From DATGSF01 sp035302865 (GTDB lineage: Bacteria > Bacteroidota > Bacteroidia > Chitinophagales > Chitinophagaceae), in contig DATGSF010000086.1 of the NCBI GenBank assembly GCA_035302865.1, forward strand, positions 1-19,551: 19,551 bases of DNA, read 5' to 3'. Numbering within the stretch: the first letter of the stretch is position 1; every line of letters begins with the position of its first letter. The notes beneath the pieces were generated by a model. It was not told where the DNA came from, did no database searches, and saw only the letters and a list, made by a program, of their open reading frames with translations. Made by a program: the position numbers and the translations under genes. Shown here piece by piece: positions 9,393 through 17,474 of this stretch.

Positions 9393-9483
9393 AAAACTTG
9401 AAATTGTTAAATTTTAAATCTTGATTGGATAAGGTACATTAATAATCTGAACTTTTAAAATGAAATATCTGGGCTTTATTTTT

Positions 9484-10218
9484 TTATTTCTGTTTATATT
9501 TTTGTTTGATTTTATATAATTCAAACGGAATTTTTAGTCCATAAGATATTGAAATTTTGGAACCATCTACATGTTTCCATTTTAGTATAGGTTCTTCTAA
9601 TAAATGATTTAAAATATTATCACTCCATAGATTTTTCAAACGCATTATAATTTCCACATCAAATAACCATTTAGAAATAAATACATCTTTAAAAATATAT
9701 TCAACTATATTCCTATCAAAAATCTTAGCTCCGCATTGTGTATCATACATAGGCAAGTTAATAGTTTTGGAAATTAAAGTAGCAATAAATCGACCTATAT
9801 AATGCCGTACAAGAGAGCGCTCTATTTGGGAATTAAGGGTTTTTAAACGAGAACCAAAAACAGCAAATTTATTTTTAGCTTTTAATACTTCTTCTAAACG
9901 TATTATTTCAGAAAATGGAGTGGAAAAATCTGCATCTAGAAATGCAAAATAATTAAATTCCTTATTTTTTAAAGCTTCCATCATTCCTCGTCGAACCGCT
10001 TCTCCTTTTCCACTATTTCTTTGAAAAGTTACAACTTCTATTTGTTTCGGATTTTGTTCTTTTATTTTATGTAAGAGATTTTGTGTTCCATCTGTGCTTC
10101 CATCGTCAATTAGATAAATGGTATATTTCCTATGCTTTTTTAAAAAGGAAAGTAGATAATCTGAGTCTAAACGATTTATCTCATTGAAACAAGGTATTAT
10201 AATGGCAGTTTCTTGCAT
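9484..10218 (-). CDS. Family 2 glycosyltransferase, polyprenyl-phosphate sugar synthase type
   Basis: The 244-residue GT-A enzyme resembles dolichyl-phosphate mannose and glucose synthases (DPM1/ALG5), which move a sugar from a nucleotide donor to a polyprenyl phosphate on the cytoplasmic face of the membrane. Visible motifs are AIIIPCFNE, IDDGSTDGT (37-45), NSGKGEAVRRGM, LDADFST with the metal-binding Asp95/Asp97, and DTQCGAKIFDR, a block typical of the DPM/ALG5 subfamily. It has no C-terminal membrane helices, unlike CsbB/GtrB-type enzymes, so it would be peripheral to the membrane. It lies 12 nt downstream of the YfhO-like gene, which suggests that it supplies a lipid-linked sugar to that protein. 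The donor sugar is unknown, and the pairing is an inference from context. Confidence 0.9.
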   Translation of the reverse strand: MQETAIIIPCFNEINRLDSDYLLSFLKKHRKYTIYLIDDGSTDGTQNLLHKIKEQNPKQIEVVTFQRNSGKGEAVRRGMMEALKNKEFNYFAFLDADFSTPFSEIIRLEEVLKAKNKFAVFGSRLKTLNSQIERSLVRHYIGRFIATLISKTINLPMYDTQCGAKIFDRNIVEYIFKDVFISKWLFDVEIIMRLKNLWSDNILNHLLEEPILKWKHVDGSKISISYGLKIPFELYKIKQKYKQK

Positions 10219-10230
10219 AAAATAATTGAA

Positions 10231-12366
10231 TTAAAAGTATTTTCGTGGAGTTAATATAAAATACCGTAACAAATAAACTCCTATTAAAATAGAGGCGATA
10301 ATACTTCCGACAATGAAATAATATAAGCTTTTATAATTATAATAAAACTGTACTGTAGGATTGCTATTTGCTGGAATTTCTACAGCCATTATATGTGTAT
10401 TCATCAACATTACTGGTATTTCTTTACCATCAATATTAGCTTTCCAATGATGATTAAAATTTTGATTTAATAAAAGCAGTTGGGGTTTATTTGAATTATT
10501 TTCTACTTCTGCAAAAAACGAATTAAAACCAATTCTTGAATTAATTATCTTAGTATTTTTAATATCTAAATTGTCAAAATTATACTTTCCCCATACTAAA
10601 TTTGAATTTAATTTTTCATTCTCAAATTTTCTTTCTTTACCTGCAAAAAAGAATAAAGGGTTGTTTGTATTAAATTCTAAATCACCATTTTTTCTGGCTA
10701 TATCAAATTCTTTGGTTCGAAAAGGATTGTATCCATTAAATGAAATGGTTTTATTAAATGTAGATATATTTCCCCATAAAACAGTAATCTTTTTAATATC
10801 CTCCTGCTTTTCAGAAAAATAATGTAAAGGTTTATCTAGATTATCTTGATTTATTTCATTAGGTAAATCTTTAAAATATTGTTTATATTCTTTAAAAGGC
10901 AAATTAAATATTATGGTTTGGTAAGCATAAAGAGGGGTAATGATTGCAAAGTCTAATAAAACAAACAAAACTATACTAACTGATTTTGGATATTTAAAAA
11001 CTTTATTTATTAAAATTAGGAAAATAAACAATATAAATAAAACAATGCTATTAATAAACAAATGTTTTGAAAAAGCCATTCCCATACCAGCATCTCCTTT
11101 TATTAAAATCTGTATTTTTTTTAGTAAATGAATCAAATCATTTTTAAAAAGTAAAAACGCTAATAAAATAACAGTAAAAATGATTATAATTGCTTTCCAA
11201 TGAAGCTTTAGCTTCTCTTGTTTAAAACTTTTCATATATTCTCTAAGTCCATATCCTGCAATGATTAATAATAAAAAAACAGCATAAACTTTTAAAAAAG
11301 AAGGATGTCTAAAAACACCAAATCCTGGTAATTGGTATAATATTTTATATAAAGGAGTAAAACTCCCAAAAGAAGCAATAATAAAAAATAAGCTTATTCC
11401 GGTCAATAATTGAATTTTTCTATTTTTTCTATATTTAATGATACTATACACAGCGAAAGCAAAAGGTAATAGTCCTATATAAATACTTCTTGTAGAAATA
11501 TCAGTAGGGTATAACATTGTAGAATCACTCAAAACTACATAAGGTAAAATAAAAGATATTAAGTTGATAGGATTTAAAGGGTTAATTGTAGCTTTTTCAT
11601 AAGATAATCTTTCTGTTCTTGAAAAGTATGGAGCAAAATCTAAAAAAGAAGCAATATAAGGCAATAATAAGGCTATAGATACAGCAATTAAAATAAAACT
11701 AGAAAGAAAAATTTTCAATAATTTATTTTTATTTTTTCTAAATAAATAAAATAAATAAACGTAAACAAAAAAGTAAATATAAATCAATAAAACAGTGAAT
11801 GAAGGACTAGCTACAACAACATGCAAAGCAACGAATAATCCAGATAAAACAATATATTTCCACTGAAAAGTTTTTGAAAAAAGAAACATGCTTGCTATGC
11901 ACCAAGGAAGATAGGCTGTACCTGAAGTAAATACCATTAACTGTGCAGTTCCAATCATAGGTCCTGATAAAGCATAAACAAAACCAATTATGGCAGCGAT
12001 TAATTCATTTTGATATAATGATTTAATTAACCAAAACATACCTAAAGCAGCTAAAATATAGTATACTAGCATTTCGCTTATCAAAGACCCTACTGTATAT
12101 TTTCCAAATAAATTTATTATCCATGTAATAGGATTCCACATTCCACTTTGTGGATCCGCATAGGCCGGATATCCCATCATTTGAAAACTGTTCCAATAAG
12201 GAAAATATCCATTCCAAACATAATCACTATTAAAATATCTATAAGGTAAAAATCCATCTAAATTATCCCACCTAGGTATATACATATATGATGATAATGG
12301 CCAAAGTATAATTAAAACAGCCACGACCATTACAATCTTATATTTATGTTTTACAACAAATTTCAT
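10231..12366 (-). CDS. YfhO-like polytopic membrane protein
   Basis: This large integral membrane protein (711 residues from ATG at 12364-12366) resembles YfhO, a GT-C-like family. In Bacillus YfhO acts with CsbB to add N-acetylglucosamine to lipoteichoic acid outside the membrane. An N-terminal helix is followed by a long outer loop with PRWDNLDGFLPYRYF and MMGYPAYADPQSGMWNP, which holds acidic residues where GT-C enzymes keep their catalytic Asp. About ten further hydrophobic segments follow, then a soluble domain with HHWKANIDGKEIPVM, typical of the family's C-terminus, and a final helix. A TTG at 12381 directly abutting the previous stop would add five residues; I preferred the ATG because it begins a normal KFVVKHKYK-helix signal anchor. 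In a Gram-negative cell the acceptor cannot be lipoteichoic acid and is unknown. Confidence 0.85.
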   Translation of the reverse strand: MKFVVKHKYKIVMVVAVLIILWPLSSYMYIPRWDNLDGFLPYRYFNSDYVWNGYFPYWNSFQMMGYPAYADPQSGMWNPITWIINLFGKYTVGSLISEMLVYYILAALGMFWLIKSLYQNELIAAIIGFVYALSGPMIGTAQLMVFTSGTAYLPWCIASMFLFSKTFQWKYIVLSGLFVALHVVVASPSFTVLLIYIYFFVYVYLFYLFRKNKNKLLKIFLSSFILIAVSIALLLPYIASFLDFAPYFSRTERLSYEKATINPLNPINLISFILPYVVLSDSTMLYPTDISTRSIYIGLLPFAFAVYSIIKYRKNRKIQLLTGISLFFIIASFGSFTPLYKILYQLPGFGVFRHPSFLKVYAVFLLLIIAGYGLREYMKSFKQEKLKLHWKAIIIIFTVILLAFLLFKNDLIHLLKKIQILIKGDAGMGMAFSKHLFINSIVLFILFIFLILINKVFKYPKSVSIVLFVLLDFAIITPLYAYQTIIFNLPFKEYKQYFKDLPNEINQDNLDKPLHYFSEKQEDIKKITVLWGNISTFNKTISFNGYNPFRTKEFDIARKNGDLEFNTNNPLFFFAGKERKFENEKLNSNLVWGKYNFDNLDIKNTKIINSRIGFNSFFAEVENNSNKPQLLLLNQNFNHHWKANIDGKEIPVMLMNTHIMAVEIPANSNPTVQFYYNYKSLYYFIVGSIIASILIGVYLLRYFILTPRKYF

Positions 12367-12372
12367 AATTCT

Positions 12373-12393
12373 AAATTGCAATTATTGCAATTT
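12373..12393 (-). promoter_or_regulatory. Perfect hairpin with the lyase stop codon as its loop
   Basis: On the minus strand AAATTGCAA (12393-12385) and TTGCAATTT (12381-12373) form a perfect 9-bp stem whose 3-nt loop is exactly the TAA stop of the ammonia-lyase gene. No T-run follows, so it is not a usual terminator. It ends 6 nt before the YfhO ATG at 12366. A role in translational coupling or mRNA end formation is a guess. Confidence 0.4.
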
Positions 12394-13905
12394 TTCTACA
12401 AGCTTTTGCATTTTCTCAAAAGGAGCAAATGCATGCTTTTCATCAGGTAAATACGCTTGTATAAAAGTTATAGCTTCTTGTATTTTATTTGAAAATTTTT
12501 CAGTATTCCCTTTAATTTGTGATGCCTTACATAAAGCTAAAAGATAAATAGATAAAGATTCAAAAGTATTTTGAATAACTCGTTTTGTTATCAAAGCTGC
12601 ATTAGATCCCATGCTAACTATATCTTGATTATCATTATTATTTGGGATACTATGAATATACATAGGATTACTAAGCATTTGATTTTCAGCTACATTTGAA
12701 ACAGCAGGATATTGCATCCCTTGAAGTCCAAATTCTAATCCTAATACTCCCGTATTTAAAAAAGGAGGAAATTTTTTATTTAAATTAGGATTTAAAAGAT
12801 AATTCAATTGTCTGTCCCAAAGCATAGATACTTTAGTGATAGCAATTTTTAACTTATCCATTTCTAAAGATATATAATCTCCATGAAAATTACCACCATG
12901 ATAAATCATAGCAGCATCTGCATCAATTATAGGATTATCACTTACTGAATTTAATTCTTGTTCTACAATTTTCTCAGTATAAGAAAGTGTATCTATTACA
13001 GGACCTATTATTTGAGGAATACAACGTAAGGAATAATATTCTTGTACCTTTTCTGTAATTACTTTTTCTTTCACCTCGCGATCATATAGTTCTTTTTTTC
13101 TGCTTTTCAACCATTTACTACTTACTGCTATTTCAGACATCTCCTTTGCTACTTCCATTTGTCCCTTGTGCTTTTTTACTTGATTTAAAGCTAAAGAAAA
13201 ATGATCATCATAGGTATCCATTAATTCATTTATCCAAACTCCTGTTGTGATAGCCCAATCTATTAATTTTTTCGCATTATAAACATTTAAAGCTGCTATC
13301 CCAGTCATACAAGAAGTTCCATTCATTAAAGCCAAGCCTTCTCTGATATAAATCTGTAATGGTTTTAAATTATGTTGTTTAAATACTTCTTTTGCTTCTT
13401 TTATTTCTCCATTTACATAAAATTTCCCTTCACCTAACAAACCTAAAGCTATATGTGCCAATTGCACTAAATCACCACTTGCTCCTACTCCTCCATGTTC
13501 ATAAATTACAGGTACAGCTTCTGCATTCCACAATTGAATCATCAATTCAGGTAAAGAAGGATGTACACCTGATTTTCCTTGCATAAATATTAATAACCTT
13601 GCTAAAAATGCTGCTTTACATTCTAAATTATTTAATGCTTTTCCTAAACCCGAAGCATGACTTTTAATTAAATTTATTTGTAAAGTTATTTGATCCTCTT
13701 GCTCTATTTTATATTGTGCCATAGGACCAAAACCTGTATTAATTCCATAAATCAACTTCTCATTTGCAAAAACTTTGAGAAAATCATAACTTTTATTCAC
13801 TTTTTCCCATACACTATCAGTAAAAGTTATATTTTTATTATTTCGAACAATAGTATTAAATTGTTCTAAATTTAAAGCAGAGGAAATAGCATAGGTGTTT
13901 TTCAT
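12382..13905 (-). CDS. Aromatic amino-acid ammonia-lyase (HAL/TAL family)
   Basis: The 507-residue enzyme belongs to the MIO-dependent lyases that remove ammonia from His, Tyr or Phe to give an acrylic acid. The MIO-forming triad Ala142-Ser143-Gly144 lies in HGGVGASGDLVQLAH. Other active-site blocks are Tyr53 in YGINTGFGPMAQY, Ser82-His83 in LIKSHASG, Asn in MNGTSCMTG, EYYSLRCIPQ and GGNFHGDYISLEMDKL. The late block AENQMLSNPM followed by HSIPNNNDNQDIVSMG resembles, from memory, the Flavobacterium johnsoniae tyrosine ammonia-lyase of flexirubin clusters more than HutH, which usually reads SANQED there. No other hut gene and no flexirubin ketosynthase is visible nearby. It is the first gene of a likely operon with the YfhO and glycosyltransferase genes, with a promoter element 29-55 nt upstream. 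The substrate is inferred, not shown. Confidence 0.92.
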   Translation of the reverse strand: MKNTYAISSALNLEQFNTIVRNNKNITFTDSVWEKVNKSYDFLKVFANEKLIYGINTGFGPMAQYKIEQEDQITLQINLIKSHASGLGKALNNLECKAAFLARLLIFMQGKSGVHPSLPELMIQLWNAEAVPVIYEHGGVGASGDLVQLAHIALGLLGEGKFYVNGEIKEAKEVFKQHNLKPLQIYIREGLALMNGTSCMTGIAALNVYNAKKLIDWAITTGVWINELMDTYDDHFSLALNQVKKHKGQMEVAKEMSEIAVSSKWLKSRKKELYDREVKEKVITEKVQEYYSLRCIPQIIGPVIDTLSYTEKIVEQELNSVSDNPIIDADAAMIYHGGNFHGDYISLEMDKLKIAITKVSMLWDRQLNYLLNPNLNKKFPPFLNTGVLGLEFGLQGMQYPAVSNVAENQMLSNPMYIHSIPNNNDNQDIVSMGSNAALITKRVIQNTFESLSIYLLALCKASQIKGNTEKFSNKIQEAITFIQAYLPDEKHAFAPFEKMQKLVEKLQ

Positions 13906-13933
13906 TGAAAAGGATATTTTTTTCTATAAAAGA

Positions 13934-13960
13934 CAAATTTAATAATAATTTAGATGTAAA
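13934..13960 (-). promoter_or_regulatory. Bacteroidota-type promoter for the ammonia-lyase operon
   Basis: On the minus strand TAAATTTG (13941-13934) is a perfect match to the Bacteroidota -7 element TAnnTTTG. TTTA (13960-13957), three of four bases of the -33 TTTG element, lies 15 nt upstream. The implied transcription start near 13927 would leave a leader of about 20 nt before the ATG at 13905. No equally good element is seen for the divergent porZ gene in this 118-nt spacer; the nearest is TTAATTTG with one mismatch on the plus strand. Confidence 0.5.
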
Positions 13961-14023
13961 GTGCTTGCTTTTAATTTGCTTTTTCTTTTATTTATTTTTT
14001 ATATAGGAGATTAATCTTTTACC

Positions 14024-16333
14024 ATGCGTAAACCAATCATTATATTTTTTATATACATACTTCTAATAAGTATTTCTTCTTTTGCAAATGAACCCATTGG
14101 AGTAGGACAATGGAAAAATATCAATACTTATAATCAAGTAGTAGATATGGACTATTATGGTCAAAAATTTTATTGTGCTACTGAATCTGCTTTTTTTATT
14201 TATCATAGAGAGGAAAATTATGTTGAAACTTTTAGTAAAGCAAAAGGCATGAATGATATTGCAATGTCTGCAATAGCTTATGATCCTTTAACAAAAACCA
14301 CAGTTTTAGCTTATAAAAATAACAATATAGACTTATGGAATGGATATAAATTTAAAAATATTTCTGATATACGACTAGCAAATATATCTGGAGATAAATC
14401 TATAAATCATATTTCCACTAATAAAGGTATAGCATATATTAGTTCTGGAATTGGACTAATTCTCTTAGATATAAAAGCAGAAAAAATAATTAAAACCATA
14501 CATTTTTATGATAATCAAAGTTTAACTCCGATTCATCAAAGTATAATTACCAATAATAGAATTTACATCACTAATTCCAATGGTGTATATAGTTCTCATT
14601 TAGATAATAATAATATTGAAAATGCTAGCTCTTGGGAAAAGCACAGTTCTTTAAATGCACAGAATATTATTTCTCATAACAATACTATTTATTTTTCTTC
14701 CGCTAATAAAGTTTATGATTTAGCAGAAAATATTATTTATGCAGCAGTTGAAAATATTCAATTATTAGATGGAAATGATGAAGCTATTTGGATTTCTTGG
14801 AAAGAAAATGATGAAAATTTTGGAAGTTATAAAATTAATAACTCTGGAACAGTATTAGATTCTATTCCAGCGCGTCAACCAAGTAGAATAATTAGTTTAG
14901 CAGATCAAAGTACTTGGTATGCTGATTATAGTAATTACGCACATAAAAATTATTATGGTTTTTATGGTATTAATTCGAATGGGGAAATCACCAATCATAC
15001 CCCTCCAGGTCCAGGAGCGCAAATGGCATTTGATCTTGATGTACACAATGGAAATATTTATATAGCACATGGTGGGTATGAAAGCCAAAATTTTGCGCGT
15101 ACAAATAATCGTAGAAATATCAGCACTTATATTGATGGAAATTGGCATCATTATCACTGGTTATCAAATGAAAATTATATAGAAGATTTTATACGCATTT
15201 TGAAACATCCACGTAAAAAAACTTTTTTTGCAGGTAGTTTTTCCGCAGGTTTAATGATATTTCATGATACATATGATTATCAATTATTAGATGGAAATGT
15301 TTTACCTCCCTATGCAAATTCTTTTCCTGAATCAGTTGTAGGTGGTTTAGCTTTTGATAAGGATAATAATCTTTGGATTAGCACTAGCTATTCTACTAAT
15401 GAATTAAGTGTTTTAAAAGATAAGGATGGCGAAATCTTAAAAATGAAAAGAGTGGAAACTAATACCGGAGGAAATCTCCCGCATTCTGCTATGGATATTA
15501 TTATTGATGATTATAATCAAAAATGGTTTACCACTTATTCAAATAATGCAGGGGTAGTTGTTTATGATGATAATGGAAGTTTGGATAACATTCATGATGA
15601 TCGTTATACTATTTTAAAATCTGGAGAGGGTAGAGGGAATTTACCATCTGCAAATACTAGAAGTATAGCTAAAGATTTACAAGGTTCTATTTGGATAGGA
15701 ACAGATAATGGTATTGGAATAGTATATTGTCCTGGAAGTGTTATTGATGGGAATTGCGAGGCAACATTAAAAAAAGTTACAAATAAAGAAGATGGTTTTG
15801 TAGGACATATATTTGAAAATCAATTAATCAAAGCTATTACTGTAGATGCAGCTAATAGAAAATGGATTGGAACTCCAAATGGTGTTTGGTTAATTTCTCC
15901 AGATGGAGAAGATGAAATTTATCATTTTAATGTTGATAATAGTCCTTTACCACATAATAATATTCATCGCATAAAAATAGATGAAAACACTGGAGAAGTA
16001 TATTTTGCTACTGAAGGTGGTATAGCGGTCTTTAAAGCTGATGCAAAAGTAGCTCAAAAAGACCTGGAACATGATATACATATATATCCTAATCCTGTTC
16101 CTCCAAATTTTCAAGGTATTATCACAATAGATAACCTTACTGAGAATGCAGATGTACGGATAACAGATGTATATAATAATTTAGTGTATAAAACAGTCTC
16201 TAAAGGTGGAAGAGCAACATGGAATGGCTATGATTATACAGGTGCAAAAGCGCAAAGTGGAGTATATATAGTTTATATTATTAGCAAAAATGGAGAATTG
16301 AAAGGAAACGGTCGTTTCATAATTTATAGATAA
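14024..16333 (+). CDS. porZ: Type IX secretion system attachment-complex protein PorZ
   Basis: PorZ is the cell-surface component that, with PorU, PorV and PorQ, attaches T9SS cargo to lipopolysaccharide after the sorting domain is removed. The 769-residue protein starts with a signal peptide (residues 1-21, ending SSFA before NEP). The opening GVGQWKNINTYNQVVDMDYY is typical of PorZ. Beta-propeller repeats follow, seen in the second half as LWISTSY, KWFTTYSNNAGVVVYDD, IWIGTDNGIGIVY and KWIGTPNGVWLI. From about 685 a T9SS-type C-terminal domain begins with HIYPNPVPPNF and ends GVYIVYIISKNG...FIIYR. The length is close to the P. gingivalis protein. AGGAGA lies 13 nt before the ATG. One base separates its stop from the recO start. 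Generic two-component-regulator propeller proteins share these blades, but the N-terminus, the C-terminal domain and the recO link favour PorZ. Confidence 0.9.
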   Translation: MRKPIIIFFIYILLISISSFANEPIGVGQWKNINTYNQVVDMDYYGQKFYCATESAFFIYHREENYVETFSKAKGMNDIAMSAIAYDPLTKTTVLAYKNNNIDLWNGYKFKNISDIRLANISGDKSINHISTNKGIAYISSGIGLILLDIKAEKIIKTIHFYDNQSLTPIHQSIITNNRIYITNSNGVYSSHLDNNNIENASSWEKHSSLNAQNIISHNNTIYFSSANKVYDLAENIIYAAVENIQLLDGNDEAIWISWKENDENFGSYKINNSGTVLDSIPARQPSRIISLADQSTWYADYSNYAHKNYYGFYGINSNGEITNHTPPGPGAQMAFDLDVHNGNIYIAHGGYESQNFARTNNRRNISTYIDGNWHHYHWLSNENYIEDFIRILKHPRKKTFFAGSFSAGLMIFHDTYDYQLLDGNVLPPYANSFPESVVGGLAFDKDNNLWISTSYSTNELSVLKDKDGEILKMKRVETNTGGNLPHSAMDIIIDDYNQKWFTTYSNNAGVVVYDDNGSLDNIHDDRYTILKSGEGRGNLPSANTRSIAKDLQGSIWIGTDNGIGIVYCPGSVIDGNCEATLKKVTNKEDGFVGHIFENQLIKAITVDAANRKWIGTPNGVWLISPDGEDEIYHFNVDNSPLPHNNIHRIKIDENTGEVYFATEGGIAVFKADAKVAQKDLEHDIHIYPNPVPPNFQGIITIDNLTENADVRITDVYNNLVYKTVSKGGRATWNGYDYTGAKAQSGVYIVYIISKNGELKGNGRFIIYR

Positions 16334-16334
16334 A

Positions 16335-17063
16335 ATGGATATAAATTCAGAACTATTAATCTTAAAATCAATTAAATATGGAGAAACCAGTTTGATTGTC
16401 CATGCCTTTTCCGAAGTATTTGGAAAAATAGCTATAATGGTTAAAGGTGTACGTAAGGAAAAAAAGGGTACAGCTTCAATTTACCATCCAGGGAATTATT
16501 TATTATGTCAATTAAATTATAATCAACAAAGAAATTTTCAGTATATAAAGGAAGCAAAACTTCAAAATTATTTTTGGGAAATTCCTACTAATATTCCTAA
16601 GAATTGTATTCTAATTTTCTGTATAGAAGTATTATATGTTATCCTACAAGAGGCTGATGTACAAGAAGATCTTTATTTTTTTATGCAAGATTTTTTTAAA
16701 AATTTAGACAAAGAAGAAAATAATAAAATTGCAAATTATCCTTTTTATTTTTTAATGCATATAGCTCAATTTTTAGGGTATAAAATTGACAGCTATTCTT
16801 ATAATCTTCTACAGCCTTATTTTAATATTCATACTGCTTCCTTTGAAAAATATCCATCAAGTATTATTCCTGTAATTGATAGAGAAAATAGTGCATTATT
16901 AGCTAAAATAGCAGATAGTAATTTAGAGGAATTAAAAAAATTAAAAATAACAAGTGAAGAAAGACGTTATTTACAAGATATTATTTTGGATTATTTACAA
17001 ATACATGTTCCTTACTTCCGCAAGATTCATTCTTTAGATGTATTACGTGCAATTTTAAGTTAA
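16335..17063 (+). CDS. recO: DNA repair protein RecO
   Basis: RecO works with RecR (and RecF) to displace single-strand-binding protein and load RecA on gapped or resected DNA. The 242-residue protein has the N-terminal OB-fold at about 1-80, with ILKSIKYGETSLIVHAFSE and FGKIAIMVKGVRKEKK, then an all-helical C-terminal half. The four-cysteine zinc motif found in many other RecO proteins is not present; only isolated cysteines occur, which I recall as usual in Bacteroidota. The ATG at 16335 follows the porZ stop after a single base, so its translation probably depends on porZ. It converges on the DUF2752 gene with only 18 nt between the stops and no visible terminator hairpin, so the opposing transcripts may overlap. 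Confidence 0.93.
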   Translation: MDINSELLILKSIKYGETSLIVHAFSEVFGKIAIMVKGVRKEKKGTASIYHPGNYLLCQLNYNQQRNFQYIKEAKLQNYFWEIPTNIPKNCILIFCIEVLYVILQEADVQEDLYFFMQDFFKNLDKEENNKIANYPFYFLMHIAQFLGYKIDSYSYNLLQPYFNIHTASFEKYPSSIIPVIDRENSALLAKIADSNLEELKKLKITSEERRYLQDIILDYLQIHVPYFRKIHSLDVLRAILS

Positions 17064-17081
17064 ATAGATTTCATTATTTTT

Positions 17082-17471
17082 TTAAATATAAATATTTCTT
17101 AGAATCATGAATAAAATCATAAGAAATAAAATACTTAGCAACGCATATCTATGGTACAAAATAGAAAAAATTTTGTACGCTTTTTCGGATTTAGAAGTAA
17201 ATACTTGTAACACTAATCCTGTTAAAAGATAAGGAGCTAAAAAGAAAATACTTGGATTATAAGTCCAGGCCGTTCGAAAATCTCCATGTAAAATTGCATG
17301 GCTTGCACGCAAATTTCCACATCCACTACATTGATAACCAGTTAGCACATAAATAAAACATTTAGGATAAAATTTATATTCTTCTGGAGGAAATTTCCAT
17401 ATTATAAATATGGCTATTGCACCTAAAATAATGAGTAAAAATACTAAAGTTTTATTTTTGAAAATAGACAA
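17082..17471 (-). CDS. DUF2752 membrane protein
   Basis: This is a small 129-residue membrane protein of the DUF2752 family, whose function is unknown. It has an N-terminal hydrophobic helix (about 8-26), the family signature YQCSGCGNLRASHAILHGDF (46-65; Cys48, Cys51) followed by TAWTYNPSIFFLAPYLL, and a last helix near the C-terminus. The close Cys pair could be a metal or redox site, but nothing here proves it. The start is TTG at 17469-17471, 3 nt after the upstream stop; there is no other Met in the first helix, so TTG is the best choice. It is the last gene of a likely operon with the CD225 protein, and I recall these two families as frequent neighbours in Bacteroidota. Confidence 0.85.
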   Translation of the reverse strand: MSIFKNKTLVFLLIILGAIAIFIIWKFPPEEYKFYPKCFIYVLTGYQCSGCGNLRASHAILHGDFRTAWTYNPSIFFLAPYLLTGLVLQVFTSKSEKAYKIFSILYHRYALLSILFLMILFMILRNIYI

Positions 17472-17474
17472 AAT

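Noticed and set aside
9393..9483. A promoter for addA in the 91-nt spacer
   Set aside because: No TAnnTTTG element or single-mismatch form with a TTTG partner was found on the minus strand, only general AT-richness.
12367..12381. TTG start for the YfhO-like gene directly after the lyase stop
   Set aside because: It adds only five residues, would lie inside the hairpin arm, and the ATG at 12364-12366 begins a normal signal-anchor sequence.
12382..13905. Calling the lyase HutH of the histidine utilisation pathway
   Set aside because: No hutU, hutI or hutG is nearby, and the NNNDNQDIVSMG block fits the Flavobacterium TAL type better. HAL activity is still possible.
17064..17081. Terminator between recO and the DUF2752 gene
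   Set aside because: The 18-nt spacer contains a T-rich run but no inverted repeat.
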